Below, one piece after another: positions 42,945 through 50,752 of a DNA stretch of 64,000 nt. The stretch covers positions 24,700 through 88,699 of the forward strand of contig JAFLEI010000031.1 of NCBI GenBank assembly GCA_017301975.1, given 5' to 3'. Source of the DNA: Verrucomicrobiota bacterium (lineage in GTDB: Bacteria > Verrucomicrobiota > Verrucomicrobiia > Verrucomicrobiales > Verrucomicrobiaceae). The notes beneath the pieces were generated by a model that made no database searches, was not told the DNA's origin, and saw nothing but the letters and a program-made list of their open reading frames with translations. A program made the translations under genes and the position numbers. Each line of letters opens with the position of its first letter. Position 1 is the first letter of the stretch.

Positions 42945-43910
42945 TCAATCCGCCGCTTTCCGGCGCACAAACTTCTGCACGCGAGCGCCGGTGCCTTCGG
43001 CGACATAGACCGCGCCATCCGGGCCGACGGCGATGTCATGGCCGAGCTGGAATTGGCCGGCCTCTTTGCCGTAGCTGCCGAAGGTGTCGATGATCTGGCC
43101 TGCAGCGTCAAGCTCCACCGCCTTGCCGCGCAGCTCACGCTTTATGGAGGGAGAGCCGCCATCGATGACGAAGAGATGGCCGTCGGGACTGGTGGCGATG
43201 CCGTAGGGCTTGCCGATCTGCGGGCCTTTCCATTCGTGCAGGAAGTTGCCTTTGGCGTCGAAGATCTGAAGACGCTCGTTTTCGCGATCGCAGACGATGA
43301 TGCGGCCCTGGGGGTCTAGGGTGATGCCGTGCGGCAGGTTGAATTCGCCCGGGCCACTGCCTTGGGTACCCCACTGAAACTCGAAGCGGCCTGTGGCGGA
43401 GAATTTCAGCACGCGGGTGTTTTTGTAGCCGTCGCTCACGTAAAAAGAGCCATCTGCCAGCACGGCCACATCGGTGGGCAGATTGAAATGGGTCGTGTCT
43501 TCGCCGGGCACGCCTGCCTCTCCCAGCGTGAGCAGCACCTCGCCTGAAGGTGAACACTTGAAGACCTGATGCAGACCCACGTCGGTGAGCCAGAGATTGC
43601 CAGCCTGATCCACCGTGAGCCCATGCGGCATGATGAAGCGGTTGGCCCCCCAGGAGTTGAGCAAGCGACCCGTGGCCCCCTCAAACACGCTCACCGTGGG
43701 CGCTGCGATGGCCTCTTTGGGAAAGGGATTCGACCACACCCGGCCGCTGCGATGGAAGACGAAGACGCGGTTCTGTGCATCGACACCTAACCCGGCACAA
43801 AGACCGAGTACGTGGCCCTCCGGCAATTGCGGCCAGCCGGGGATGACCTCGTGCTGTGGCTTGGCGAGAGTTGCGGTTGCGAAGAGAGCAAAGAAGAAAA
43901 CGAAGCGCAT
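42945..43910 (-). CDS. Exported NHL-repeat protein, peptidyl-alpha-hydroxyglycine lyase (PAL)-like
   Basis: A 321-residue protein with a signal peptide (MRFVFFFALFATATLAKPQ) and a six-bladed NHL propeller ('NLPTDVAVLADGSFYVSDGYKN', 'FNLPHGITLDPQGRIIVCDREN', 'FQLGHDIAVGPDGAVYVAEG'). This layout matches the peptidyl-alpha-hydroxyglycine alpha-amidating lyase family in bacteria, usually annotated as PAL-like NHL proteins; the metal-binding residues are not checked. It is encoded 16 bp after the LamG-like gene in the same operon. Confidence 0.75.
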   Translation of the reverse strand: MRFVFFFALFATATLAKPQHEVIPGWPQLPEGHVLGLCAGLGVDAQNRVFVFHRSGRVWSNPFPKEAIAAPTVSVFEGATGRLLNSWGANRFIMPHGLTVDQAGNLWLTDVGLHQVFKCSPSGEVLLTLGEAGVPGEDTTHFNLPTDVAVLADGSFYVSDGYKNTRVLKFSATGRFEFQWGTQGSGPGEFNLPHGITLDPQGRIIVCDRENERLQIFDAKGNFLHEWKGPQIGKPYGIATSPDGHLFVIDGGSPSIKRELRGKAVELDAAGQIIDTFGSYGKEAGQFQLGHDIAVGPDGAVYVAEGTGARVQKFVRRKAAD

Positions 43911-43926
43911 GGAAGAAGTGAAATAC

Positions 43927-44622
43927 TCACTTCAGCTTCGAAACCTTCACATCATCCACATCCGCCGATTTGTTCACGGCGAGGGTGATCATGCGTTTCG
44001 TCGGATGCGCGATGCCTTCGCTGCTGAATGAAACGGCTTCCAGGTCGTCAATGCGGACGGTCATCTGATCGCCGACAATCTTGATGTTCATCGTGTGCCA
44101 CTCATTCCGTTTGAGGTCGAGTTTGAAGGATTTCGTCTTCGTCTTGAGCAGCGCGGCGAGTTCGGGGGATTTGTCGCCTTTTTCGCGGCGGGCCCGGATT
44201 TCATTGTCCATGCCGCCGGTCTTGGAATCGGTGATCGTTACGACCTTGTTGGTGACACGCGCGACGCAGAGATGGCCGGCGTGAACGGTTTTGAGTTCAC
44301 GATCGACGAAATCGACGCCGAGGTCGTCGCCTTCACCGAGGCGGAACTTGAGCTGCACGATGCCGTCTTGAAATTCGACATTGTGGAAGATGGCCACGCC
44401 GTGATCGGCCTCGGCGTGCTTGGTCACGTGCATGTGGCCGTCGATGAGATCGACCTGCTGATGTCCCTTGGCGCGCCAGGCGCTGTTGCTGGTCCAGCCG
44501 TTGCCGATGTCCTCCTTGCCGGGGGTGGCTTCGTCGCGGGAGAAGTCGTCGGAGAAGAGCGGGGTGATGAAGTCGGCGCGGAGAGGGAGACAGAGGGTGA
44601 GGAAGAGGAGGAGAGATTTCAT
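43927..44622 (-). CDS. Exported LamG/DUF1080-like beta-sandwich protein
   Basis: A 231-residue protein from the ATG at 44622 (MKSLLLFLTLCLPLRADF signal). The mature part is a concanavalin-like beta-sandwich with DDFSRDEATPGKEDIGNGWTS, DGIVQLKFRLGEGDDLGVDF and NEWHTMNIKIVGDQMTVRIDD. It resembles the DUF1080/LamG-type 3-keto-disaccharide hydrolase or sugar-binding domains common in this phylum. Seven bases lie between domain motifs and the preceding sulfatase gene is 20 bp upstream, so it is co-transcribed with it. Confidence 0.65.
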   Translation of the reverse strand: MKSLLLFLTLCLPLRADFITPLFSDDFSRDEATPGKEDIGNGWTSNSAWRAKGHQQVDLIDGHMHVTKHAEADHGVAIFHNVEFQDGIVQLKFRLGEGDDLGVDFVDRELKTVHAGHLCVARVTNKVVTITDSKTGGMDNEIRARREKGDKSPELAALLKTKTKSFKLDLKRNEWHTMNIKIVGDQMTVRIDDLEAVSFSSEGIAHPTKRMITLAVNKSADVDDVKVSKLK

Positions 44623-44642
44623 GACTGGAGATGGTTCTGCGT

Positions 44643-46289
44643 TTAATCTTTGGGCGGATTGGGTACGGTATTGGCGGTGTATTCCGCTGCATCGAGGGTG
44701 CCGCTGGCATCCACGTCGCGGGCATTGAACCACTTGGCGGCATCGGCGGGATCGCGTTTGGCGCTGAACTCGGCGGGGGTCAGTCTGCCGTCGTGGTCGG
44801 TGTCGAGCTTCTTGAACATCTCAGCGCGGTTGGGATCGCTCTTCGTTGCCGTCATGCTTTTGCCCTTGCCTTTGGCATCTCCAGCGATGGGAAGCGGGAG
44901 GTAGTCGTAATCGAGGATCATCTTCTTTTGCAGGGCGGTCTTGAGCTCCAGCGTGGCCGCTTCCAAACCTTTCTGGCCGTAGAGATTGTGCAGCTCATTG
45001 GGATCTTCTTTGAGGTCGTAAAGTTCATACACGGGGCGCGGGCTGGTGAACCAGACGTCTTCAAACTCGGTGGCGAGTGTTTTGTCTTCGTGCGCCTTGG
45101 AGATGTCCTTCCAGCTGGGATCGCCGCCGCTGTCCACGGGGGTGTAGCGCATGTTCGGGGTGACGTTGTAGATGAGCTTGTAGTGGGCGCTGCGCACGCA
45201 GCGGCTGTAGTCCATGCCGCTGGCGGTGGTGCTTTCATTGAAGGTGGCGCTGCCATGCGGGCCGCGTTCGGCAAAAATGTGCTGGCGCTCTTTTTCAAAC
45301 TTGGCGTCTTTGAGCAGCGGCAGGAAGCTCACGCCGCTGATGCGCTCGGGCACGGGCAAACCGGCAGCTTCGAGGCAGGTGGGGGCGATGTCTTCGCCGG
45401 AGATGAGCGCGCTGGAGTCGCCGCCGGGCTTGATGACACCGGGCCACCAAGCGAGGAGAGGGACATTGAGGCCCGGATCATGCAGCGAGCCTTTGCCGCT
45501 GGGGAATGCCATGCCGTTGTCGCCCATGAAAATGATGAGCGTGTTTTCCAAACCGGCGCGCTCTTTGACGATGTCGAGCACGCGCTGGAAGTCGCCATCG
45601 CAATGCTCGATCTCGCCTTCGTAGGCGGAGAGATCGCTGCGCACGCCGGGCAGGTCGGGGAGATAGCCGGGCACTTTCAGCTTTGCGGGATCGGGCGGAT
45701 TTTTGCCGGTGGTCCAGGGGTGGTGCGGGTCGCTGAAGCCGACCCAGAGGAACCAGGGCTTGTCCTTCGGGCGCTGATCAAAGAACTCATTCATCTTCGC
45801 AGGAACGTTGTCCTGGCCGCTGGCGTCCACGTAGTCAAAGCGGTCCTTGAAGGTGGTGAGGTGGTGCTCCTCAAACACCTTCGAGGAAGCCTCGGGACTG
45901 CGGCCGGAGCCGTCGAGATGATAGGTGCGGCCGCAGCAGCCGACAAAGTACCCTGCGTCCTTTTTCAAGATTTCGGGAAAGGTGATCTCATCGCGCGGCA
46001 GTGGAGATGAAAAGCGCGTGATGCGGCAGGCCACGGGAGAGCGACCCGTCATGATGGTGGCACGCGATGGGACGCACTGCGGAGCACCGGTGAACATGCG
46101 GCGGCACATGATGCCCTCTGCGGCAAAGCGGTCGAGATTGGGCGTCTTCATCTCCGGTCGTCCATAGCAGCCGAGGTAGGGGTAGCTGTGGTCGTCTGAG
46201 AGGACGAAGAGGATGTTCGGCGGAGCAGAAAATGACGAATGCGAAATGACGAATGACGAAACCAGAGTGAGCAGGGGAAGGAGTCTCAT
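44643..46289 (-). CDS. Sulfatase with C-terminal EF-hands
   Basis: A 548-residue sulfatase from the ATG at 46289. The signal peptide contains the repeat-derived pattern LVSSFVISHSSFSA. The type I site is CVPSR with Cys72, which is matured to formylglycine (C-x-P-x-R), and DD in LSDDHSY contributes Ca2+ ligands. The C-terminal ~70 residues add two EF-hand-like loops (DTDHDGRLTPAE, DVDASGTLDAAE). It cleaves sulfate esters of glycans; the S1 subfamily cannot be named from sequence. It lies between the metallophosphoesterase and the LamG-like gene of the minus-strand operon. Confidence 0.88.
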   Translation of the reverse strand: MRLLPLLTLVSSFVISHSSFSAPPNILFVLSDDHSYPYLGCYGRPEMKTPNLDRFAAEGIMCRRMFTGAPQCVPSRATIMTGRSPVACRITRFSSPLPRDEITFPEILKKDAGYFVGCCGRTYHLDGSGRSPEASSKVFEEHHLTTFKDRFDYVDASGQDNVPAKMNEFFDQRPKDKPWFLWVGFSDPHHPWTTGKNPPDPAKLKVPGYLPDLPGVRSDLSAYEGEIEHCDGDFQRVLDIVKERAGLENTLIIFMGDNGMAFPSGKGSLHDPGLNVPLLAWWPGVIKPGGDSSALISGEDIAPTCLEAAGLPVPERISGVSFLPLLKDAKFEKERQHIFAERGPHGSATFNESTTASGMDYSRCVRSAHYKLIYNVTPNMRYTPVDSGGDPSWKDISKAHEDKTLATEFEDVWFTSPRPVYELYDLKEDPNELHNLYGQKGLEAATLELKTALQKKMILDYDYLPLPIAGDAKGKGKSMTATKSDPNRAEMFKKLDTDHDGRLTPAEFSAKRDPADAAKWFNARDVDASGTLDAAEYTANTVPNPPKD

Positions 46290-46305
46290 GGAAGGATGGA
46301 AAGTT

Positions 46306-47367
46306 CTATTTCGCGGCGGGCTGCATGGGGTAGTCGAGCATGAACTGATGCTGTTCCAGCTCGTGCACATAGGGCGTGTCATCGACGAGGACGTTGTTCA
46401 CGACATCATAGGTCAGGGCGTGGATGCGGTTCTCTGCGGGCACAAAGCGCAGAAGGCGCAGGACAGGGAGGGAAAGGTAATCGGTGAGCATGGAGGTGAC
46501 GGGGTGGCCATCATCCGCAGGGGTGGTGAGCTTTAATGCGGTGACGCGGCTTTGATCGCCGCAGAAGATGAGGCGCAGATTCGGGTGCTTGCGGAAGAGC
46601 TTGTCCCACATCTGCTCGGCGGTGTTGCCGCGCGCGCCGTGGATCTTGACCCAGCGCATGCGGCCTTTGGGATCGTGGATGAAGCCCTCTTCCGTCTTGG
46701 GCTTGTCGAGAATGCCAAGGTCCATGTGCGTGGTGATGAGGGCACGACGCGCCGTGTTTTTTGTGAGCAGGTCATTGGCCCAGGCGAGCACATCATCGGG
46801 TGCATTGCACTCGAGGCTGAGGTGGATGAAGTCGATACCGCCGGCGCTGAAGAGCTGGGCGCTGTTCACATTGTTGGCGGAGACGTTCTGGTCTTGGCGG
46901 GTGTGGGTGTAGCTGCCGAGATACCAGGGATACTCTTTGAAGCTGGAGGCCGGGAAGTGCTCTTGAAAGAGGTGCGCATCGCCCTTGGAGGTCATGTCGT
47001 GGTTTCCAACCGTGAGGCTGAAGGGCACCACGCCGCGCAGGGTGTCGAGGTGCTGCTTTGCCACGGCCCATTCGTTGGCGTTGTTCTTGTCCACGATGTC
47101 TCCGACGTGGCTGACGAAGATGATTTTTTGATCCTCGCGGTGCGCGGCGATCCATTTCACCTGGGCCTCCAGGTTGCTGTTTGTCACAGGGTCGGTGCTG
47201 TCGGGCGTGGCCTTGCAGCCTTTGCCCGCATAGGACTGGGTGTCGGGAATGATGACGATGGTAAAGGCCGCCGCTGGCATGGCTGGCAGCGGCTTTGTGC
47301 CGGTGACTTTTTTGGGAGCAGCTGCGGCGTGAATGCCGAGCAGGGAGAGGAGGAGCAAAGTGCGCAT
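46306..47367 (-). CDS. Exported metallophosphoesterase
   Basis: A 353-residue protein from the ATG at 47367 (MRTLLLLSLLGIHAAAAPKK signal). The calcineurin-like metal-site motifs are present: IIPDTQSY (Asp), HVGDIVD (GD), VGNHDM (GNH), and HMDLG. The family hydrolyses phosphate mono- or diesters in the periplasm. It begins the minus-strand seven-gene operon, 16 bp before the sulfatase start. Its substrate is unknown; phosphate removal from decorated glycans or nucleotides is possible. It is divergent from the SulP transporter gene. Confidence 0.82.
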   Translation of the reverse strand: MRTLLLLSLLGIHAAAAPKKVTGTKPLPAMPAAAFTIVIIPDTQSYAGKGCKATPDSTDPVTNSNLEAQVKWIAAHREDQKIIFVSHVGDIVDKNNANEWAVAKQHLDTLRGVVPFSLTVGNHDMTSKGDAHLFQEHFPASSFKEYPWYLGSYTHTRQDQNVSANNVNSAQLFSAGGIDFIHLSLECNAPDDVLAWANDLLTKNTARRALITTHMDLGILDKPKTEEGFIHDPKGRMRWVKIHGARGNTAEQMWDKLFRKHPNLRLIFCGDQSRVTALKLTTPADDGHPVTSMLTDYLSLPVLRLLRFVPAENRIHALTYDVVNNVLVDDTPYVHELEQHQFMLDYPMQPAAK

Positions 47368-47610
47368 GGTGGAAGTCAGGTGCTGGAAACGCGGGCGGCG
47401 CGAAGGTCTTGCCATTCAAAACTGTGACAGGCGGTGGACGGAAAAAGGGTTGCCTAACGCCCCGACAGGCGGCACGAAGAACGCACTGTTTCCTGACATC
47501 TTCCGAGGTTGGTGCGGTCCTGACGGACCGGCACGTGGGCTTGGTTAAGCGGCTGTGTGCCGACCGTTGCGGGAACATCGTCGCATCATCTCTCATCCCC
47601 CATCGTTTTC

Positions 47611-49092
47611 GTGTTCTCCAAAAATTACTCCCAGGAATGGTTCTCCAACATCCGCGCCGATCTGCTGGCCGGGCTCGTCGTCGCGCTGGCGCTCATTCCG
47701 GAGGCGATTGCGTTTTCCAGCATCGCCGGGGTGGATCCCAAGGTGGGGCTGTATGCCTCGTTCTGCATTGCGATGGTGACGGCCTTCTTTGGCGGGCGCC
47801 CGGCCATGATCTCCGCCGCCACGGGGGCGATGGCGCTGCTGATGGTCACGCTGGTGAAGGAGCACGGGCTGCAGTACCTGCTGGCCGCGACGCTGCTGAC
47901 GGGGGTGTTTCAAATCATCGCGGGTCTGGCACGCATCGGCGATGTGATGAGGTTTGTTTCGAAGTCGGTGATGACGGGTTTTGTCAATGCGCTGGCGATT
48001 CTCATCTTCATGGCGCAGCTCCCTGAGTTCCACGGAGCGGGCCTGCTCATGTATGCCATGGTGGCGGGAGCGCTGGCCATCATCTACCTCCTGCCACGTG
48101 TGACGAAGGCGGTGCCATCCCCGCTGGTGGCGATCATCGTGATGACGATCCTCGCGATTGTCTTCAAGCTGGATGTGCGGCGCGTGGGAGATCTGGGAGC
48201 ACTGCCGGATGCGCTGCCCGTCTTCCTCTGGCCGCAGGTACCGTGGACGCTGGAGACGCTGTGGATCGTGCTGCCCTACTCCGCCGGTCTGGCCTGCGTG
48301 GGCCTGCTGGAGTCGCTGCTCACTGCGCAGATCGTCGATGAAATGACGGACACGCCCAGCGACAAAAACCGCGAATGCAGCGGGCAGGGCATCGCGAACA
48401 TCGTGGCGGGGCTCTTTGGCGGCATGGCCGGGTGTGCGATGATCGGCCAGTCCGTCATCAATGTACGTTCGGGGGGGCGTGGTCGTTTGTCCACCTTCGT
48501 TGCAGGGCTGTTTCTGCTCATTTTGCTCGTCGTGCTCGGCCCTTGGGTGAAGCAGATTCCCATGCCGGCGCTGGTGGCGGTGATGATCATGGTGTCCATC
48601 GGCACCTTCTCATGGGCCTCCTTTGGCAACATGCGGCTGCATCCGAAGTCTTCCAGCCTGGTCATGATCGCCACGGTGGTGGTGGTCGTCTTCACGCACA
48701 ATCTGGCGCTGGGCGTGGGAGTGGGCGTGCTGCTCAGCGCCCTGTCCTTTGCGCGGAAGGTCGCGCATTTCCTGCGTGTCAGCAGCGCCCTGGATGAGGC
48801 GGGCACCTGCCGCACCTACACTGTGGTGGGGCAGCTCTTCTTTGCCTCGGCAGCGGCGTTTGTGCGTGAGTTTGACTTCAAGGAGAGCGTGGCCCAAGTG
48901 CGCCTGGACGTGACGCATGCGCACTTTTGGGATCTCACCGCCGTGGCCTCGCTGGACAGGGTGGTTCTGAAGTTTCGCCGCGAGGGCAAGGAGGTCGAAG
49001 TTATCGGCCTCAATGAAGCGAGCGCGACGCTGGTAGACCGGTTGGGCACGCATGACAAGCCGGGCGCGATGGATGACATCCTGACCCACTGA
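47611..49092 (+). CDS. SulP-family anion transporter with STAS domain
   Basis: A ~493-residue inner-membrane transporter. I chose the GTG at 47611 (then FSKNYSQEWFSN), since the frame upstream to 47557 encodes a Ser/His-rich stretch without homology. Hydrophobic segments with the SulP signature PEAIAFSSIAGVDPKVGLYASF, and AATGAMALLM, LLESLLTAQIVDEMTD and GGMAGCAMIGQSVINVRSGGRGR, are followed by a C-terminal STAS domain (~400-480). SulP members carry sulfate, bicarbonate or other anions. It is flanked by sulfatase genes on both sides, so sulfate or a sulfated product is a plausible substrate. The NVRSGGRGR motif with BenE/SulP-type TM8-9 suggests the subfamily linked to sulfate or bicarbonate. 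Confidence 0.88.
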   Translation: MFSKNYSQEWFSNIRADLLAGLVVALALIPEAIAFSSIAGVDPKVGLYASFCIAMVTAFFGGRPAMISAATGAMALLMVTLVKEHGLQYLLAATLLTGVFQIIAGLARIGDVMRFVSKSVMTGFVNALAILIFMAQLPEFHGAGLLMYAMVAGALAIIYLLPRVTKAVPSPLVAIIVMTILAIVFKLDVRRVGDLGALPDALPVFLWPQVPWTLETLWIVLPYSAGLACVGLLESLLTAQIVDEMTDTPSDKNRECSGQGIANIVAGLFGGMAGCAMIGQSVINVRSGGRGRLSTFVAGLFLLILLVVLGPWVKQIPMPALVAVMIMVSIGTFSWASFGNMRLHPKSSSLVMIATVVVVVFTHNLALGVGVGVLLSALSFARKVAHFLRVSSALDEAGTCRTYTVVGQLFFASAAAFVREFDFKESVAQVRLDVTHAHFWDLTAVASLDRVVLKFRREGKEVEVIGLNEASATLVDRLGTHDKPGAMDDILTH

Positions 49093-49107
49093 TCAGGGCG
49101 CGAGATT

Positions 49108-50670
49108 TCAGGGCAGCACGGGCCTGGGCTCGATGTCGCCGGGATTGATCCATCCCGCTTTCACGGGCTTGCCGCTCATGAACTTCTCGTAGAAACCGAC
49201 GTTGCCGGGCTGGGCGTGTTTGTATTCATCGAAAATGGCTCCCTGGCCGGACATGCGGGGGTCGCCCTGCGCCTTGAGCTCGGTGTGGAGCTGTGCGCGC
49301 ATGGCGGTCGCGCGGGGATCGGCGGGTGAGTTTTTCACGAAATCAGGGTCCGCTTTGAGGTCATAGAACTCCGTGCCGGGGCGAAGGCCAAAGCAGAGCT
49401 GCCAGAAAGGATCGGCGGGGTTTTTGCGGTGCGCGTCGAGGATGAAGGACTTGGTGGCTCCGGCGTCGCAGTCCATGTAGCCGGTTTCGGGATTGCCGGC
49501 GGGCCAGCGCGTGGGTTCGAAGTTTTCGATGAAGACGCTGTCCTTTGTGATGATGCCGCGAATCGGATAGCCCCAGTCATGCGGACGGCCCACGTCGGTG
49601 CGCTCCTTGCCGACGAGGACGTGATCGCGCACATGCGCGGGCTTGTTGGCAAAGAGATCGGTCAGACTGTGGCCGGGAGACTCGGCCATGCCGGTGTCCG
49701 CCCACTTCATGCCTGCGACCTCGACGAGCGTGGGGGCGAGATCGACGAAGCTCACGAAATCGCTCAGCGTGCGGCCGGGCTGGAGGATGCCTTTTTTCCA
49801 CATCATCGCGAGGGGTACATGATTGGCCTGGACGTTGGCGTTTCCCTTGCTGCGCGGGAAGGGCATGCCGTGGTCTGCGGTGACGATGACGAGGGTGTTT
49901 TCCAGCAGGCCGCGTTTTTCCAGATCGGCGATCATGCGGCCGAGATGGCGGTCGAAGTGCTCGACCTCGAAGGCGTAGTCGAGCATGTCATTGCGGATGA
50001 CTTCGTTGTCCGGCCAGTAGGCGGGCACGTGGTCGATGTCGGTGAGTTTTTTGCCGCCCTTGGCCACGCCGCTGCCGAACTCATAGCCACGATGAGGCTC
50101 GACGCTGCCATACCAGAAGCACCAGGGCTTGCCGGCAGGAGCGGCATCGAGGAAGTCGCTGAAGTTGGCGGCGTAGTCGCAGTTCAGGATGTCCGGTGTG
50201 GGTGCTTCGGCGCGGCGCTTGTTGTAGGGCGTGCCGGTCATCTGGCGTGGTTTGCCATTCGCATCGTTCGCCACGCCGGGACCCCAGCCCTTGGTGGTGT
50301 AGCCGACGTTCCAGCCTTTCTCAGCGAGCGCCTCGCCCCAGCCTTTGAACTCGGGGGGGAAGTAGCAGATGTGATTTGCCGCCTCCTTGAGCTGCCAGGA
50401 ATTGCGCCCCGTGAGGATGCATGCACGCGAGGGGGCGCACTTCGCATTGGGTGTGTAGGCCTGGCTGAAAAGCAGCCCATCCTTAGCCACGCGGTCAAAG
50501 TTCGGCGTCTTCACCCACGGCGTGCCGTAGGCGCTCGCGTGCGGACCCCAGTCATCGGCGATGGCGAAGAGGATGTTGGGCGGCGGCTCGGTGGCGAATG
50601 ACGAGGCAGCGAGAGCGAATGACGAAAGGATGAGGAGACTGATTTTGGTGACGGATGCAGGCTGACGCAT
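49108..50670 (-). CDS. Sulfatase (heparan N-sulfatase-like)
   Basis: A 520-residue exported sulfatase counted from the ATG at 50670 (MRQPASVTKISLLILSSFALAASSFAT, which contains the repeat-derived SSF...SSF pattern). The type I site is CAPSR with Cys78 (ILFAIADDWGPHASAYG precedes it; ACILTG follows). HGMPFPRSKGN and DHVLVGKERTDVGRPHDWGYPIR are further sulfatase landmarks and resemble N-sulfoglucosamine sulfohydrolase-like members. It is convergent with SulP (16-bp gap), with the sigma/kinase pair behind it. Confidence 0.88.
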   Translation of the reverse strand: MRQPASVTKISLLILSSFALAASSFATEPPPNILFAIADDWGPHASAYGTPWVKTPNFDRVAKDGLLFSQAYTPNAKCAPSRACILTGRNSWQLKEAANHICYFPPEFKGWGEALAEKGWNVGYTTKGWGPGVANDANGKPRQMTGTPYNKRRAEAPTPDILNCDYAANFSDFLDAAPAGKPWCFWYGSVEPHRGYEFGSGVAKGGKKLTDIDHVPAYWPDNEVIRNDMLDYAFEVEHFDRHLGRMIADLEKRGLLENTLVIVTADHGMPFPRSKGNANVQANHVPLAMMWKKGILQPGRTLSDFVSFVDLAPTLVEVAGMKWADTGMAESPGHSLTDLFANKPAHVRDHVLVGKERTDVGRPHDWGYPIRGIITKDSVFIENFEPTRWPAGNPETGYMDCDAGATKSFILDAHRKNPADPFWQLCFGLRPGTEFYDLKADPDFVKNSPADPRATAMRAQLHTELKAQGDPRMSGQGAIFDEYKHAQPGNVGFYEKFMSGKPVKAGWINPGDIEPRPVLP

Positions 50671-50752
50671 GGCGAAGGGAACGATGCGCCGGAGAGCTTC
50701 CTTCGGCAAAGGCGAGAGAATTGAAGGAACATTTCCCCCATCCGATGATGGA

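Noticed and set aside
47368..47610. Possible small gene or RNA in the gap before SulP
   Set aside because: Only a short palindrome (GGTCC/GGACC) and no conserved frame; nothing to support a gene.
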